64,000 bases of DNA, from positions 1 to 64,000 of the forward strand of contig CAKSAJ010000008.1 of assembly GCA_934435195.1 (NCBI GenBank). The letters run 5' to 3'. The notes beneath the pieces were generated by a model that was not told the DNA's origin, made no database searches, and was given only the letters and a program-made list of their open reading frames with translations. Shown here one piece after another: positions 1 through 8,943 of this stretch (positions are counted from its first letter, which is position 1; every line of letters begins with the position of its first letter). Source of the DNA: an uncultured Schaedlerella sp. GTDB taxonomy: Bacteria; Bacillota; Clostridia; Lachnospirales; Lachnospiraceae. Both the position numbers and the translations under genes were made by a program.

Positions 1-267
1 AGGTCGAGGGCATAACCAGAACAGGTGATAGGAACAAGATGGATGAAAAAAACTTTGTATGCAGTTTTGAAGGTACATGATATACGGATATGGAATGAGA
101 TAATGAGCTGTCGTTAAAGCGACAGCTCATTTTGTTGTTACTCGCATTATCTTAATAATTTTAAAGCATTACCTTAATAAACTGTAAGTCGCAGAATGTA
201 TCCCTGTAAGGTTTGTTTCCTATACTATAAACATCAAAACGAAAGAGAGAAAAGGAGGAAACAAACA
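1..267. other. Left-edge non-coding stretch
   Basis: No coding sequence is supported here. It holds one clear rho-independent terminator (102-139), which presumably ends a gene lying left of the window, and then the leader of the citrate carrier. An open frame continues upstream of the carrier start from position 196, but the ribosome site at 252-259 points to the later ATG. I could not identify the first 100 bases. Confidence 0.5.
102..139 (+). terminator. Rho-independent terminator
   Basis: A perfect 12-bp stem (102-113 with 120-131, loop TTAAAG) is followed by TTTGTTGTT. It would end transcription of an upstream gene outside the window. Confidence 0.8.
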
Positions 268-1617
268 ATGAATGAAATGGCGCTTGCAATCTTAGGATTT
301 GCAACAATTATCATGATAATTGTATTGTTACTGAGAAATGTTACTGTACCAGCACTTGCGTTCATCGGAGTATCAACTGTGACATCATTGATACTGATTG
401 CAACAGGAACATTCACTGTCGCAGAGATGGGTGAATATATCAGTGCAGGTGTAGCAGGAGTACACTCAACAGCAGCACTGTTCATTTTTTCCGTTATGTT
501 CTTCGGAATTATGACAGATGTTGGGATGTTCGACCGCATTATCAATGCGTTGATGAAAAAAGTAGGAAGCAATGTAGTAGGTGTTGCAATGATGACATGT
601 ATTATTGCAATGATCGGGCATCTTGACGGAGGTGGAGCATCGACATTTTTGATTACAATCCCGGCTATGCTTCCGGTTTACAAACGCTTAAACATGCGAC
701 CAACAACACTGTTATTAATCTGTGTTACAGCCATGGGTGTTATGAACTTACTTCCATGGGGTGGACCGACAATGCGTACAGCTACAGTACTTGGAATTGA
801 TCCAAACCAGTTATGGAGAGAACTTCTTCCAATGCAGATTGTAGGTATCGTAATTGCATTTGCAACAGCATTTATCTGGGGAAATATCGAGAAAAGAAGA
901 GGTGCCGGTATCGTTTCAGCAGTTGCCGGTGGAGTTGCAAATTTCGAAAACGATAATGATGAAGAGACAAAAGTAGAAGAAAAAGAAAATGAACTTGCAA
1001 GACCAAAAATGTTCTGGTTCAATATTGTATTAACATTGGCAGTAATTGTCTGTTTGATCGTAGTGTCTGTACCGACATATTACATTTTTATGGTTGGATG
1101 TGTTATCGCGTTGCTGGTGAATTATCCGGGAGCAAAATTACAGAATAAGATTATCAAGTCTCATTCAGGTCCGGCCCTTATGATGGCTTCTACAATTCTT
1201 GCAGCAGGTGTATTTCTGGGTGTGTTGGAAGAGACAGAAATTATGAATCATATGGCAAATGTTCTGGCTTCGTTTATTCCACAGTCAATGGGAAGATTCT
1301 TACCATTGATCATCGGAGTGTTATCTGTACCACTTACATTATTATTCTGTACAGATTCATATTTCTTTGGATTACTGCCAGTCTTGATTGGAATTGGTAA
1401 CCAGTTCGGAGTGAATCCTGCACATACAGCAATTGCCATGGTTGTATGTAGAAACTGTGCAACATTTATCAGTCCGGTTGTTCCTGCAACATTCCTTGGA
1501 GTAGGTCTTGCCGGAGTTGAAATTAAGGATCATATTAAGACGAGCTTCTTCTGGATATGGGGAGTCAGCCTTGTATGTTTAGTATCAGGAATAGTATTAG
1601 GAATTATACATTTTTAA
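268..1617 (+). CDS. CitMHS-family citrate/metal-citrate transporter
   Basis: Predicted polytopic inner-membrane carrier of 449 residues, probably importing citrate as a complex with a divalent metal such as Mg2+. The CitMHS family signature is visible in the first half: FGIMTDVGMFD, then IGHLDGGGASTFLITIPAM, then MNLLPWGGPTMR. About 11-12 hydrophobic segments are visible, split near the middle by a charged loop (ENDNDEETKVEEKEN). The start at 268 is chosen because AGGAGG lies 8 bases upstream; the frame also opens at 196 but without a good ribosome site. The gene stands alone between two terminators. Downstream citX and citC on the other strand support citrate as the substrate. Metal preference cannot be read from sequence. 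Confidence 0.85.
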   Translation: MNEMALAILGFATIIMIIVLLLRNVTVPALAFIGVSTVTSLILIATGTFTVAEMGEYISAGVAGVHSTAALFIFSVMFFGIMTDVGMFDRIINALMKKVGSNVVGVAMMTCIIAMIGHLDGGGASTFLITIPAMLPVYKRLNMRPTTLLLICVTAMGVMNLLPWGGPTMRTATVLGIDPNQLWRELLPMQIVGIVIAFATAFIWGNIEKRRGAGIVSAVAGGVANFENDNDEETKVEEKENELARPKMFWFNIVLTLAVIVCLIVVSVPTYYIFMVGCVIALLVNYPGAKLQNKIIKSHSGPALMMASTILAAGVFLGVLEETEIMNHMANVLASFIPQSMGRFLPLIIGVLSVPLTLLFCTDSYFFGLLPVLIGIGNQFGVNPAHTAIAMVVCRNCATFISPVVPATFLGVGLAGVEIKDHIKTSFFWIWGVSLVCLVSGIVLGIIHF

Positions 1618-1691
1618 ACAATAATCGCTTAATAGTTACTCAAAAATAATACATATACCTTTAAAGTTATAAAAATAATAAAAAGTAAAAG

Positions 1692-1725
1692 ACCAGAATC
1701 TGCCAGTTCTGGTTTTTTACTTTTT
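1692..1725 (+). terminator. Terminator of the citrate carrier
   Basis: ACCAGAA (1692-1698) pairs with TTCTGGT (1707-1713) and is followed by a long T-rich tail (TTTTTACTTTTTT). It lies about 75 bases after the carrier stop codon. Confidence 0.8.
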
Positions 1726-1805
1726 TATAACAAAATTTTAAGTTTACAAAAAGCTTATCATATGTTATAAATAGGTAGAATGTAAAAGAAGGAGGCGAAG
1801 TATAT

Positions 1806-1990
1806 GGACAGTTGTGATAGTCGAAGTCGAAGTACATCTAACGATGGAAGAGCACTTGGAATATCTTTCAAGTGTCTATAGGTGCGCCAATTATAATAAT
1901 TATAATCTAAGCCTTTTCCATCGTTACTAGAGTGTCACAACCGAAGCGTTGTATAGAATTTAGCGGTGGATTTTTTATGCCCTTTTTTGG
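1806..1990 (+). promoter_or_regulatory. Structured leader RNA of mgtE, possible riboswitch
   Basis: The 390-base gap before mgtE contains a long, strongly foldable leader. Nested helices seen directly: GTTGTGA 1811-1817 with TCACAAC 1935-1941; an 11-bp helix 1839-1849 with 1916-1926; CACTTG 1853-1858 with CAAGTG 1869-1874; and an AT hairpin 1890-1906. The 3' strand of the outer helix can instead pair with GTTGT 1948-1952 (ACAAC 1937-1941), which is the arrangement expected of a switch. A T-rich stretch and the ribosome site follow. MgtE genes are often controlled by the M-box Mg2+ riboswitch, but I do not see the M-box conserved core here. This may therefore be a divergent M-box or another RNA class. 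Confidence 0.55.
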
Positions 1991-2007
1991 GGAGAAGGAG
2001 GCTTAAG

Positions 2008-3402
2008 GTGAAAAAAGAAATACTAAAAGAACCGATTTATGTAGAAGAAATTGTTGATATAATTAGATCAGGCTTATCGAATGAAGAGATAAAAGAAAAA
2101 CTTGATGATTATCATGACAATGATATTGCACAGAGTTTAGAGTTGCTTAATAAGTCAGAAAGACTTCATCTTTATAATATACTTGGTTCTGAATGGATGT
2201 CGGAGATTATTTCATATGTTGAAGATCCCGATGATTATATTAAAGAATTAGGAATCTATAAGCTGGCAGAGATTATTAATGAAATGGATGCCGACGATGC
2301 GGTAGATCTTCTGGAAGATATTGATGAAAACGTAAAGGTTAAATTAAGAACAATACTTGATGAGGATGTACAGGCAGATATTAGATTGATCAATTCTTAT
2401 GATGATGATGAAATAGGTAGTCTGATCACAACTAATTTTATATGTATCAAAGATAATCTTACAATACGTCAGGCAATGCATGAACTCGTACAGCAGGCAG
2501 GAGAGAATGACAATATTGCAACGATATATGTAGTCGATGAAGAGAATCATTTTTGCGGAGCAATCGATCTTAAAGATTTGATTATCGCACGGGCAGGAAC
2601 GGCATTGGAGTCGCTGATAAGTTATTCCTATCCTTATCTTCGTGATCACGAGAAGATATCCGAAAGTATTGAAAAGATAAAAGATTATGCTGAGGATTCG
2701 CTTCCTGTGCTTAATGATGAAAACAAGATAATCGGTATTTTGACAGCTCAAGACGTTATCGAGGCAGTTGATGATGAATTGGGTGAAGATTATGCAAAAT
2801 TAGCCGGATTGTCAGCAGAGGAAGATCTTCAGGAAAGTACAAAAGACAGTATGAAAAAGCGTTTACCGTGGCTTATTATATTACTTTTCCTCGGAATGCT
2901 AGTATCTTCTGTAGTGGGTGTATTTGAAGATGTTGTAGCAATATTACCAATCGTTATATGTTTTCAGTCATTAGTTCTTGATATGGCCGGAAATGTCGGT
3001 ACACAGTCACTTGCTGTTACAATCCGCGTGCTTATGGATGAAAATTTAAGTGCGAAAGATAAGCTGCATTTGACATTTAAAGAAGCAAAAGTGGGATTTA
3101 GCAGTGGCTTATTATTGGGAATGCTTGCACTTGTATTTCTAGGTGTATATATATACTTATTTAAAGGATATTCCTTGGGACATGCATTCTTAATATCCAG
3201 CTGTGTGGGAGCATCGCTGTTTTTAGCAATGATAATATCAAGCTTAGTTGGAACATTAATACCATTATTTTTCAACAAAATTAAGATAGACCCGGCAGTT
3301 GCATCAGGACCGCTTATTACTACAGTAAATGATTTAGTGGCAGTAGTTACTTATTATGGTCTTGCGTGGATTTTATTAATTGAGATTATGCATATAGCAT
3401 AG
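2008..3402 (+). CDS. mgtE: Magnesium transporter MgtE
   Basis: Mg2+ channel/transporter of 464 residues, the usual size for MgtE. The domains run in order: an N-terminal superhelical MgtE_N domain (to about residue 120; ADDAVDLLEDID motif), two CBS domains (about 125-250, with LPVLNDENKIIGILTAQDV), a connecting helix, and five membrane helices including the signature VLDMAGNVGTQSLA and a C-terminal DPAVASGPLITTVND. The cytosolic half senses Mg2+ and gates the pore. The GTG at 2008 is preferred over the upstream ATG at 1966 because GGAGAAGGAGG precedes it and the extra 14 residues do not fit the family. A structured leader lies upstream and two hairpins downstream. Confidence 0.95.
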   Translation: MKKEILKEPIYVEEIVDIIRSGLSNEEIKEKLDDYHDNDIAQSLELLNKSERLHLYNILGSEWMSEIISYVEDPDDYIKELGIYKLAEIINEMDADDAVDLLEDIDENVKVKLRTILDEDVQADIRLINSYDDDEIGSLITTNFICIKDNLTIRQAMHELVQQAGENDNIATIYVVDEENHFCGAIDLKDLIIARAGTALESLISYSYPYLRDHEKISESIEKIKDYAEDSLPVLNDENKIIGILTAQDVIEAVDDELGEDYAKLAGLSAEEDLQESTKDSMKKRLPWLIILLFLGMLVSSVVGVFEDVVAILPIVICFQSLVLDMAGNVGTQSLAVTIRVLMDENLSAKDKLHLTFKEAKVGFSSGLLLGMLALVFLGVYIYLFKGYSLGHAFLISSCVGASLFLAMIISSLVGTLIPLFFNKIKIDPAVASGPLITTVNDLVAVVTYYGLAWILLIEIMHIA

Positions 3403-3431
3403 CAATTATTAAGAATAGTTTTTGTGTGTAG

Positions 3432-3464
3432 AATCGAGTAGGTATCAGCCTGCTCGATTTTGCA
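3432..3464 (+). terminator. Hairpin after mgtE
   Basis: AATCGAGTAGG (3432-3442) pairs with CCTGCTCGATT (3449-3459) with one G-T wobble and is followed by TTG. It is a first, weaker terminator for mgtE. Confidence 0.6.
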
Positions 3465-3487
3465 CAATAAGTAGCCATGTATACGAC

Positions 3488-3511
3488 AAAAAGGTCCACT
3501 GGACCTTTTTT
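3488..3511. terminator. Bidirectional terminator between mgtE and citX
   Basis: AAAAAGGTCC-ACT-GGACCTTTTT is perfectly symmetric and carries a T run in each direction. It can therefore end both mgtE (plus) and the convergent citC-citX operon (minus). Confidence 0.85.
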
Positions 3512-3534
3512 AGTGATAAAAGATATAATTTTAA

Positions 3535-4035
3535 TTATGACATATTTAATATAGAATCAATTTTATTTTGCATTTCTTCTATACTGTGTTTACGCATACG
3601 TGCACATTTCTGAGCTTGACAGTCACAAATAATACATTTTCGATAATTATTACGAGAAAGTTTTAATCCGTCTACATCGATGATATCAATATCAAAAATT
3701 CTGCCAAAAGGATGATTTTCTTCTATTGCAACTGCAAGATTTTTTATACGTTTAGCAGAAGCATCTACAGCAAGAAGAAGTTCATCTCCTGTCTTTTCAT
3801 GAATTTCATGAACCTTTTTAATTTCCATATTATTTTCTTGTAAACGATCAAGAAGCAGCTCTTTACCAATATTAAATGCAGAGCGTATCTGCTCATTTGT
3901 TTTGATCGGTCCCGGAATATTCATGCAAAATGAAATGACAGGACAGTGATACTGCTTTATTAAAGATGTTTGAAGCTGTGCACGATGTTCACGACATGTC
4001 AACATATCTGATAAAATAACTTGTTCGCCAATCAT
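3535..4035 (-). CDS. citX: Apo-citrate lyase phosphoribosyl-dephospho-CoA transferase (CitX)
   Basis: This 166-residue protein matches CitX, which attaches the 2'-(5''-phosphoribosyl)-3'-dephospho-CoA prosthetic group to the citrate lyase acyl carrier subunit. Visible family motifs are the N-terminal REHRAQLQ, SFCMNIPGPIK, the central HPFGRIFDIDIIDVDG, LSRNNYRKC and the C-terminal CARMRKHSIEEM. An ATG with a GGAGAT ribosome site lies about 30 bases after citC, so the two form an operon. The lyase subunits citDEF and citG are absent from the window and must lie elsewhere if the system works. Confidence 0.9.
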   Translation of the reverse strand: MIGEQVILSDMLTCREHRAQLQTSLIKQYHCPVISFCMNIPGPIKTNEQIRSAFNIGKELLLDRLQENNMEIKKVHEIHEKTGDELLLAVDASAKRIKNLAVAIEENHPFGRIFDIDIIDVDGLKLSRNNYRKCIICDCQAQKCARMRKHSIEEMQNKIDSILNMS

Positions 4036-4070
4036 AATAGTAATCTCCTTTGATATCTGGATAAATAAAT

Positions 4071-5165
4071 TTAATGATGAATTAGATTTTCGGAAGTATG
4101 TATTTTTGCCATAATTGACTGAGCCTCATCACATTGAAAATAACTCAAGGTTGTTTGTGGTACTAATTTTTTCAGTAGTTCAAAACGATTTTCCTTTAAT
4201 GCAGTGCGGACAGTGGAAGCACTTATAACGATACCATCTGCTTCTTTTCGTGGAACAATACAACAGGCAATATTATTTTTCGGGAGATTTTCAGACATAG
4301 TATCATTATAAATTTTAGTTACCTGACTGTTCGGTTCTTCGCCAACGTAGCGTCGGTTAATGCCCAGTGCTTTTGCGAGTTGAATAAAGACTGCCAAGTC
4401 AAGATTAGCATGACTTTCCATAACAGCAAGGGAGTCTTTTTGAAAATAACTCGGAAAAGTAGCATTGCTAATAATATAAGGACCACTTTCATGATATATG
4501 ATATTATTTAAATGAGCTGTTCCATCCATAACAAGTTTTTTTCGAACTGAAAAAGGAATTATGCTGGCATCCTCACTCACAATAAAGAGGTGTACAATAT
4601 CATTTTCAGCAGCAACTTTTTCTATTAAATATTGATGTCCTAATGTAAATGGATTCGCATTCATAACGATAGCCGCACAATGAAGCTCCAAAAAGGGAAA
4701 AGTACATTCCTGATTAAAACGTTTTATGACAGGAGAAGACAAGGTTTCTTTTTTTAAGTTTTCTAAATAATTCTGAAAACCATTGCGTCGGTTTTCCATA
4801 AAAACAATTTGGTTATTAATTCTTATGATTTCATAAAAACCAAGGTCACCAAAAAATTTTGCGGAGTCACATTTAGTATAGAGAAATAGATGAGAATTGC
4901 CTCGTTCAAATTGCACATTAACCAGATGAGTTACAATTTGATTCATCAGCCCCTCGCCCTGATGTAAACTACTGACTGCCATGCAGCGTAAAGTATTACC
5001 AAAGCAGCTTCCTGTGGCGATGATATTCATTTCGTCATCATACATGCCACAGGTATAATCAAGATTAGTGTCTCGGCGAATGCCTTCAGATTCAAGTAAA
5101 GAATTGATTTGTTTAGTTGCTCTGGAATCATCAGGAGAGACTGATGAAATTATGTATTCAGACAT
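4071..5165 (-). CDS. citC: [Citrate (pro-3S)-lyase] ligase (CitC)
   Basis: This 364-residue enzyme acetylates the thiol of the citrate lyase prosthetic group using ATP and acetate, which activates the lyase. An N-terminal GNAT-like domain covers about residues 1-130 (GEGLMNQIV, AKFFGDLGFYEI). It is followed by a nucleotidyltransferase domain with the HIGH-type motif NANPFTLGHQYLIE and a later SASTVRTAL. The start at 5165 is chosen because GGAGG lies 9 bases upstream; an in-frame earlier start at 5207 would add 14 residues without a ribosome site. It is first in an operon with citX and transcribed towards mgtE. Confidence 0.92.
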   Translation of the reverse strand: MSEYIISSVSPDDSRATKQINSLLESEGIRRDTNLDYTCGMYDDEMNIIATGSCFGNTLRCMAVSSLHQGEGLMNQIVTHLVNVQFERGNSHLFLYTKCDSAKFFGDLGFYEIIRINNQIVFMENRRNGFQNYLENLKKETLSSPVIKRFNQECTFPFLELHCAAIVMNANPFTLGHQYLIEKVAAENDIVHLFIVSEDASIIPFSVRKKLVMDGTAHLNNIIYHESGPYIISNATFPSYFQKDSLAVMESHANLDLAVFIQLAKALGINRRYVGEEPNSQVTKIYNDTMSENLPKNNIACCIVPRKEADGIVISASTVRTALKENRFELLKKLVPQTTLSYFQCDEAQSIMAKIHTSENLIHH

Positions 5166-5299
5166 TGATATATACCTCCAAGAAATTGTTATAAAATATT
5201 TTAACATTTCCTATTAAAATGTAAATGGAAAAGAAATTTAAAATTTCTTAAAAATTTTTAAGGTTACAACATTCTTGGTATATCATTATAAGTAAAAGA

Positions 5300-6322
5300 T
5301 TATCGTTTCATTTCCAGTCCATTGTCACCTTCCTGATGAGTTTTAATCATTTCCTCTACTTCGCAAAGTGTCATAGAAGGAAGGTCTCCCGGAACAGTAT
5401 TTTTCAAGGCACTGACAGCGTTACCGTATTGCAGCGCTTTTTGTGTATCATTTTCAGAAGTAAGTAATCCATAAAGAGCACCGGAAATATAAGCATCTCC
5501 GCTTCCGATACGGTCGACCACTTCGATGTCTTTGTACATTTCTTCCTCAACAAAAGTCTGTTTTTTCGCATCATAAATAACAGAGCCAAAGGAATGTCTT
5601 TTTGGACTGTGAACGATTCGTTGTGTGGCTGCGACAACGGAAATCGGATATTCATCGGCAAAGCTTTTCATAACCTCTTCAGGAGTGCCTTCTTTTAAGA
5701 AAGTCAGGCGTGCAGTACTGTCAGAGCAGAAGAAAATATCTACGATAGGAAGAATCTCTTCTATACAAGCTTTGGCTTCAGTACCGCTCCAAAGATTTCC
5801 ACGAAAGTTTACATCAAATGAAATTAATGCACCGGCTTTTTTGAAACGCTTCATCATTTCAATAGCAGTTTTGCGTACTTGTTCATTTAAAGCAAGTGTG
5901 ATTCCACAAGTATGGAAACAACGGGCAGATGAATACATTTCTTCTGGAAAATCATCAATGGAAAGGGTTGTCATGGAACTATGTTTTCGATCATAGACAA
6001 TCCCCGGCTTACGAGGTGCGGCACCAGTCTCATAATAATATACACCGAGACGGGCATCCGTGCTGTTATCCTGAACCAGATATTCATCAGATACATTCTG
6101 GAAATGTACTTCATTTCTTGCAAGCTGACCGATCGCATGAGCTGGAATTTTTCCTACCAAACCTGTTTTCAGTCCAAGCTGTGCAGCTCCGGCAGCAACA
6201 TTAAATTCTGCACCACCAATATTTTGTTCAAAAATCTTTGTTCTTGACATTCTTTCGTTTGCCTGTGGAGAAAGACGAAGAAGAAGTTCTCCCAGTGTGA
6301 GCAAATCATATTTTTTAGACAT
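5300..6322 (-). CDS. kdgK: 2-keto-3-deoxygluconate kinase (PfkB family)
   Basis: Sugar kinase of 340 residues that phosphorylates 2-keto-3-deoxygluconate (KDG) to KDPG in the cytosol. PfkB features are an N-terminal GGAEFNVAAGAAQLG (signature 1) and VVDRIGSGDAYISGAL near the C-terminus (signature 2, with the catalytic Asp of GSGD). It follows kdgA with a 41-base gap in a two-gene operon. This pairing and the distant kduI/kduD support KDG rather than fructose or ribose as substrate. An AGAGAGG ribosome site precedes the ATG. Confidence 0.88.
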   Translation of the reverse strand: MSKKYDLLTLGELLLRLSPQANERMSRTKIFEQNIGGAEFNVAAGAAQLGLKTGLVGKIPAHAIGQLARNEVHFQNVSDEYLVQDNSTDARLGVYYYETGAAPRKPGIVYDRKHSSMTTLSIDDFPEEMYSSARCFHTCGITLALNEQVRKTAIEMMKRFKKAGALISFDVNFRGNLWSGTEAKACIEEILPIVDIFFCSDSTARLTFLKEGTPEEVMKSFADEYPISVVAATQRIVHSPKRHSFGSVIYDAKKQTFVEEEMYKDIEVVDRIGSGDAYISGALYGLLTSENDTQKALQYGNAVSALKNTVPGDLPSMTLCEVEEMIKTHQEGDNGLEMKR

Positions 6323-6363
6323 TGTGTTAACCTCTCTTAAAATAATTACATGTATGTTATAAC

Positions 6364-7002
6364 TTATCCGCGGATTGATTTTGCAATTGTGACTGCTTCT
6401 TTAGAAAGCTCGCAGATTTTATCAAATTCTTGATTTTCTACCAATGTGTTTTTTACCATCCAGCTTCCACCGCATGCAAAAATTTTATTAAATGCAAGAT
6501 AGTCTTTTACATTTTCCGGATTAATACCGCCGGTTGGCATAAATTTGACCATAGTGTAAGGCGCAGCCATAGCTTTGATCATTGGAAGCCCGCCGGCCTG
6601 TTCTGCAGGGAAAAATTTCACAACTTCAAGCCCGCGTTTTACAGCTTTGGCAACTTCAGATGGAGTAGCACATCCCGGAAGAACTGTGATTCCTTTTTCC
6701 AGGCAGTAATCTACGATTTCTTCATCAAATCCAGGACTTACAATAAACTTGGCTCCTGCATTAACAGCTCGGTCTACCTGCTCTGTAGTGAGAACTGTTC
6801 CCGCTCCGACAAGCATTTCAGGAAAGCTTTCGCTCATAATGCGAATAGATTCTTCTGCAGCTTCTGTACGGAAAGTTACTTCAGCACATGGAAGACCACC
6901 GTTACAAAGAGCTTCGCCCAGAGGCTTTGCATCTTTGGCATTTTCTAAAACAACGACAGGTACGATCATACATTTTTCAAGCTGATTTAAAATATCATTC
7001 AT
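6364..7002 (-). CDS. kdgA: KDPG/KHG aldolase
   Basis: Class I aldolase of 212 residues that splits 2-keto-3-deoxy-6-phosphogluconate into pyruvate and glyceraldehyde-3-phosphate. Seen in order: the catalytic-Glu region CAEVTFRTEAA, VGAGTVLT, FIVSPGFD, and the Schiff-base lysine in VKFFPAEQAGG, then FMPTGGI. The ATG at 7002 is used because GGAGG lies just upstream; an extra eight residues are possible from 7026 but would overlap that site. It is the first gene of the operon with kdgK and is divergent from the sugar isomerase at 7213. Confidence 0.92.
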   Translation of the reverse strand: MNDILNQLEKCMIVPVVVLENAKDAKPLGEALCNGGLPCAEVTFRTEAAEESIRIMSESFPEMLVGAGTVLTTEQVDRAVNAGAKFIVSPGFDEEIVDYCLEKGITVLPGCATPSEVAKAVKRGLEVVKFFPAEQAGGLPMIKAMAAPYTMVKFMPTGGINPENVKDYLAFNKIFACGGSWMVKNTLVENQEFDKICELSKEAVTIAKSIRG

Positions 7003-7212
7003 ATTCTTAAAATCCTCCAAAATCATTTATTCTGATTCTTTTATTATGAGTTCATCTTACTGAGTTCAATTTGAAAAAACAACATGATTTGAAGAAGTGT
7101 TCATAATATTGCATGATAAGGTCAAAATATTCAAGATTTTCTATAAGAAAGAACAAGAAGCCAGAAGGAGAGAGGTGATAAAATACGATTACACTGGAAA
7201 GGAGAAGAGATA
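7003..7212. promoter_or_regulatory. Divergent control region, kdgA-kdgK versus sugar isomerase
   Basis: The 210-base gap between two divergent transcripts must hold both promoters. It contains the 13-mer TCAAAATATTCAA (7122-7134), which recurs upstream of kduI at 32747-32759, and the AT-rich TTCATAATATTGCATGA around 7100. The shared 13-mer suggests a common regulator, perhaps one of the two AraC proteins. This is inference. Confidence 0.4.
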
Positions 7213-8025
7213 ATGAAAATTGGAGTAAGAGCCCATGATTATGGGAAAATGAAAATTAAAGAACTCGCACAGACATTACACGAACGAGGATACAACTGTG
7301 CACAGTTGGCGTTGCCAAAAGCATTTGCAGAAATTGACAGCTATGATGATATTACATTGGCACATCTTGAAAAAATACGTACAGAGTTTGAAAAATATGA
7401 GATTGAGATACCGGTGTTTGGATGTTATATGGATCTGGGAAATCCAGACGATATGGTCAGAGAAAAGGCAGTAGAGACATTTAAGAAATGCCTGGCATAC
7501 AACAAGGAGCTTGGAGCAACTGTTGTAGGAACAGAGACAGCATATCCACATCTGAGTAAAGAAGAGAAAAGAATCTGGTATCCGCATATGATGGATAGCG
7601 TAAAAAGAATTGTGGATGAAGCTGCAAGACTGGATGTAAAAGCAGCAATAGAGCCGGTGTACTGGCATCCGCTTGAAAATCTGGAGGCAATTTTAGATGT
7701 AATGAACCAGATTCAGGATGAAAAACATTTGCGTATGATTTTTGATGCATCTAATTTGTTGGAATTTCCGGATACTACAAATCAGTATGCATATTGGAGT
7801 GAATGGCTTAATGAGACTGGAAAATATATTGAAGCGATGCACATTAAAGATTTCAGATTAGATGAAAACGGACAGTATTGCCCGACACTGCTTGGAGAAG
7901 GTGTGATCCAGTATCAGGCAATATCCGAATGGCTGCATAAGAACAGACCAGATATGTATCTGTTGAGAGAAGAAATGAATCCACAGACAGACAAAAAAGA
8001 TATCGAATATCTCAAGAATTTATAA
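7213..8025 (+). CDS. Sugar phosphate isomerase/epimerase, xylose-isomerase-like TIM barrel
   Basis: A 270-residue member of the AP-endonuclease-2/xylose-isomerase-like family. Metal-site residues are visible in GTETAYP, AIEPVYWHP (Glu and His), FDASNLL (Asp) and EAMHIKDF (His). Such proteins isomerise or epimerise keto sugars, and the exact substrate cannot be told. The gene stands alone with a GGAAAGGAG site before the ATG. It is divergent from kdgA and convergent with the AraC gene at 8056. A role in feeding a uronate-derived sugar into the KDG route is likely from context. Confidence 0.75.
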   Translation: MKIGVRAHDYGKMKIKELAQTLHERGYNCAQLALPKAFAEIDSYDDITLAHLEKIRTEFEKYEIEIPVFGCYMDLGNPDDMVREKAVETFKKCLAYNKELGATVVGTETAYPHLSKEEKRIWYPHMMDSVKRIVDEAARLDVKAAIEPVYWHPLENLEAILDVMNQIQDEKHLRMIFDASNLLEFPDTTNQYAYWSEWLNETGKYIEAMHIKDFRLDENGQYCPTLLGEGVIQYQAISEWLHKNRPDMYLLREEMNPQTDKKDIEYLKNL

Positions 8026-8055
8026 ACAGAATTGTTTATGGTATACAATATCCGT

Positions 8056-8943
8056 TTATGGATTCATCGGTAATTCAGAAGGTGCAAAAATATGACCGGA
8101 TTTACGATATTTTAAAGGAGTCATAGTTGTATAGGTTTTAAATATTTTTTCAAAATGTGTCATACTTCCAAAACCTATCCGGCCGGCAATCTCAGAGATG
8201 CTTAAGTCGGTTTCTGTAAGATACCACTGGGCCTTCTGAACACGATGGATATTTATATATTCATTGATAGAATAGCCGGTGACTTCTTTAAATAATCGGC
8301 ATACATAATATTTACTCAAGTAGAATTGCTGAGCAATTTCCTCTAATGACAATTGCTGTTCGCAATTCTGGGAAAGATAATCGGCAATTTCATAAACATG
8401 TTTGTATTTTCCATCAGTCGGAACCTGTGGTTCTTCGCCATGACTATTTCCAAGGTCGCGGGTAAGTGAAAGTAAATAATTGATGACTGCAAGTTCTACA
8501 GCGTGTTTGTATGCGTGTTGGCGCTTTGCACATTCTTGTTTAAAATAGTAATACAACTTCATAAAATTATCTTGTTGTGCCGGAGTCAGATGGAAGACTC
8601 CGGTATGTTTATGAAAAAATTTCACAAGTTTCAGGGATGGATAAGTATTGTCAATTTCCTGCATTTTTTCACTCGTCACATATAAAATAATTCGATTATG
8701 ACCGGAAGTATCGTTGGAGAAGGACTTGGTCATATGGATCAGATTGCTGTCTACCAGGATTAAATCCCCTTTCTTGGCAACGAAGCTTCGGTTATTAAAG
8801 AAGAAAAGTCGTTCGCCTTCTAAAATGTAAAAGATTTCATATTCGTCGTGAAAATGTTTTACCCTCATATCAAATTTTCCATAGCGAACCATGTGTTCCA
8901 GAGAAATTCCATCAATCGAACAATAGGATGTTATTTTTTCCAA
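8056..8943 (-). CDS. AraC-family transcriptional regulator, cupin sensor
   Basis: A 295-residue regulator with an N-terminal cupin (MRVKHFHDEYEIFYILEGE, residues about 25-60) that probably binds a sugar. The C-terminal double HTH (about 190-285) reads LSLEEIAQQFYLSKYYVCRLFK and then ISEIAGRIGFGSMTHFEKIFKTYT, followed by TPLKYRK. The start codon is TTG at 8943 behind AGCAGG; the next in-frame Met is 17 residues in and would cut into the cupin. The gene is divergent from the TRAP operon, which it probably controls. Confidence 0.88.
   Translation of the reverse strand: MEKITSYCSIDGISLEHMVRYGKFDMRVKHFHDEYEIFYILEGERLFFFNNRSFVAKKGDLILVDSNLIHMTKSFSNDTSGHNRIILYVTSEKMQEIDNTYPSLKLVKFFHKHTGVFHLTPAQQDNFMKLYYYFKQECAKRQHAYKHAVELAVINYLLSLTRDLGNSHGEEPQVPTDGKYKHVYEIADYLSQNCEQQLSLEEIAQQFYLSKYYVCRLFKEVTGYSINEYINIHRVQKAQWYLTETDLSISEIAGRIGFGSMTHFEKIFKTYTTMTPLKYRKSGHIFAPSELPMNP

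Noticed and set aside
1806..1965. M-box (ykoK) riboswitch call
   Set aside because: Position fits, but the conserved M-box core was not found by eye, so only a structured leader is claimed.
3422..3613. 63-codon plus frame after mgtE
   Set aside because: It spans two terminator hairpins and overlaps citX; not a gene.
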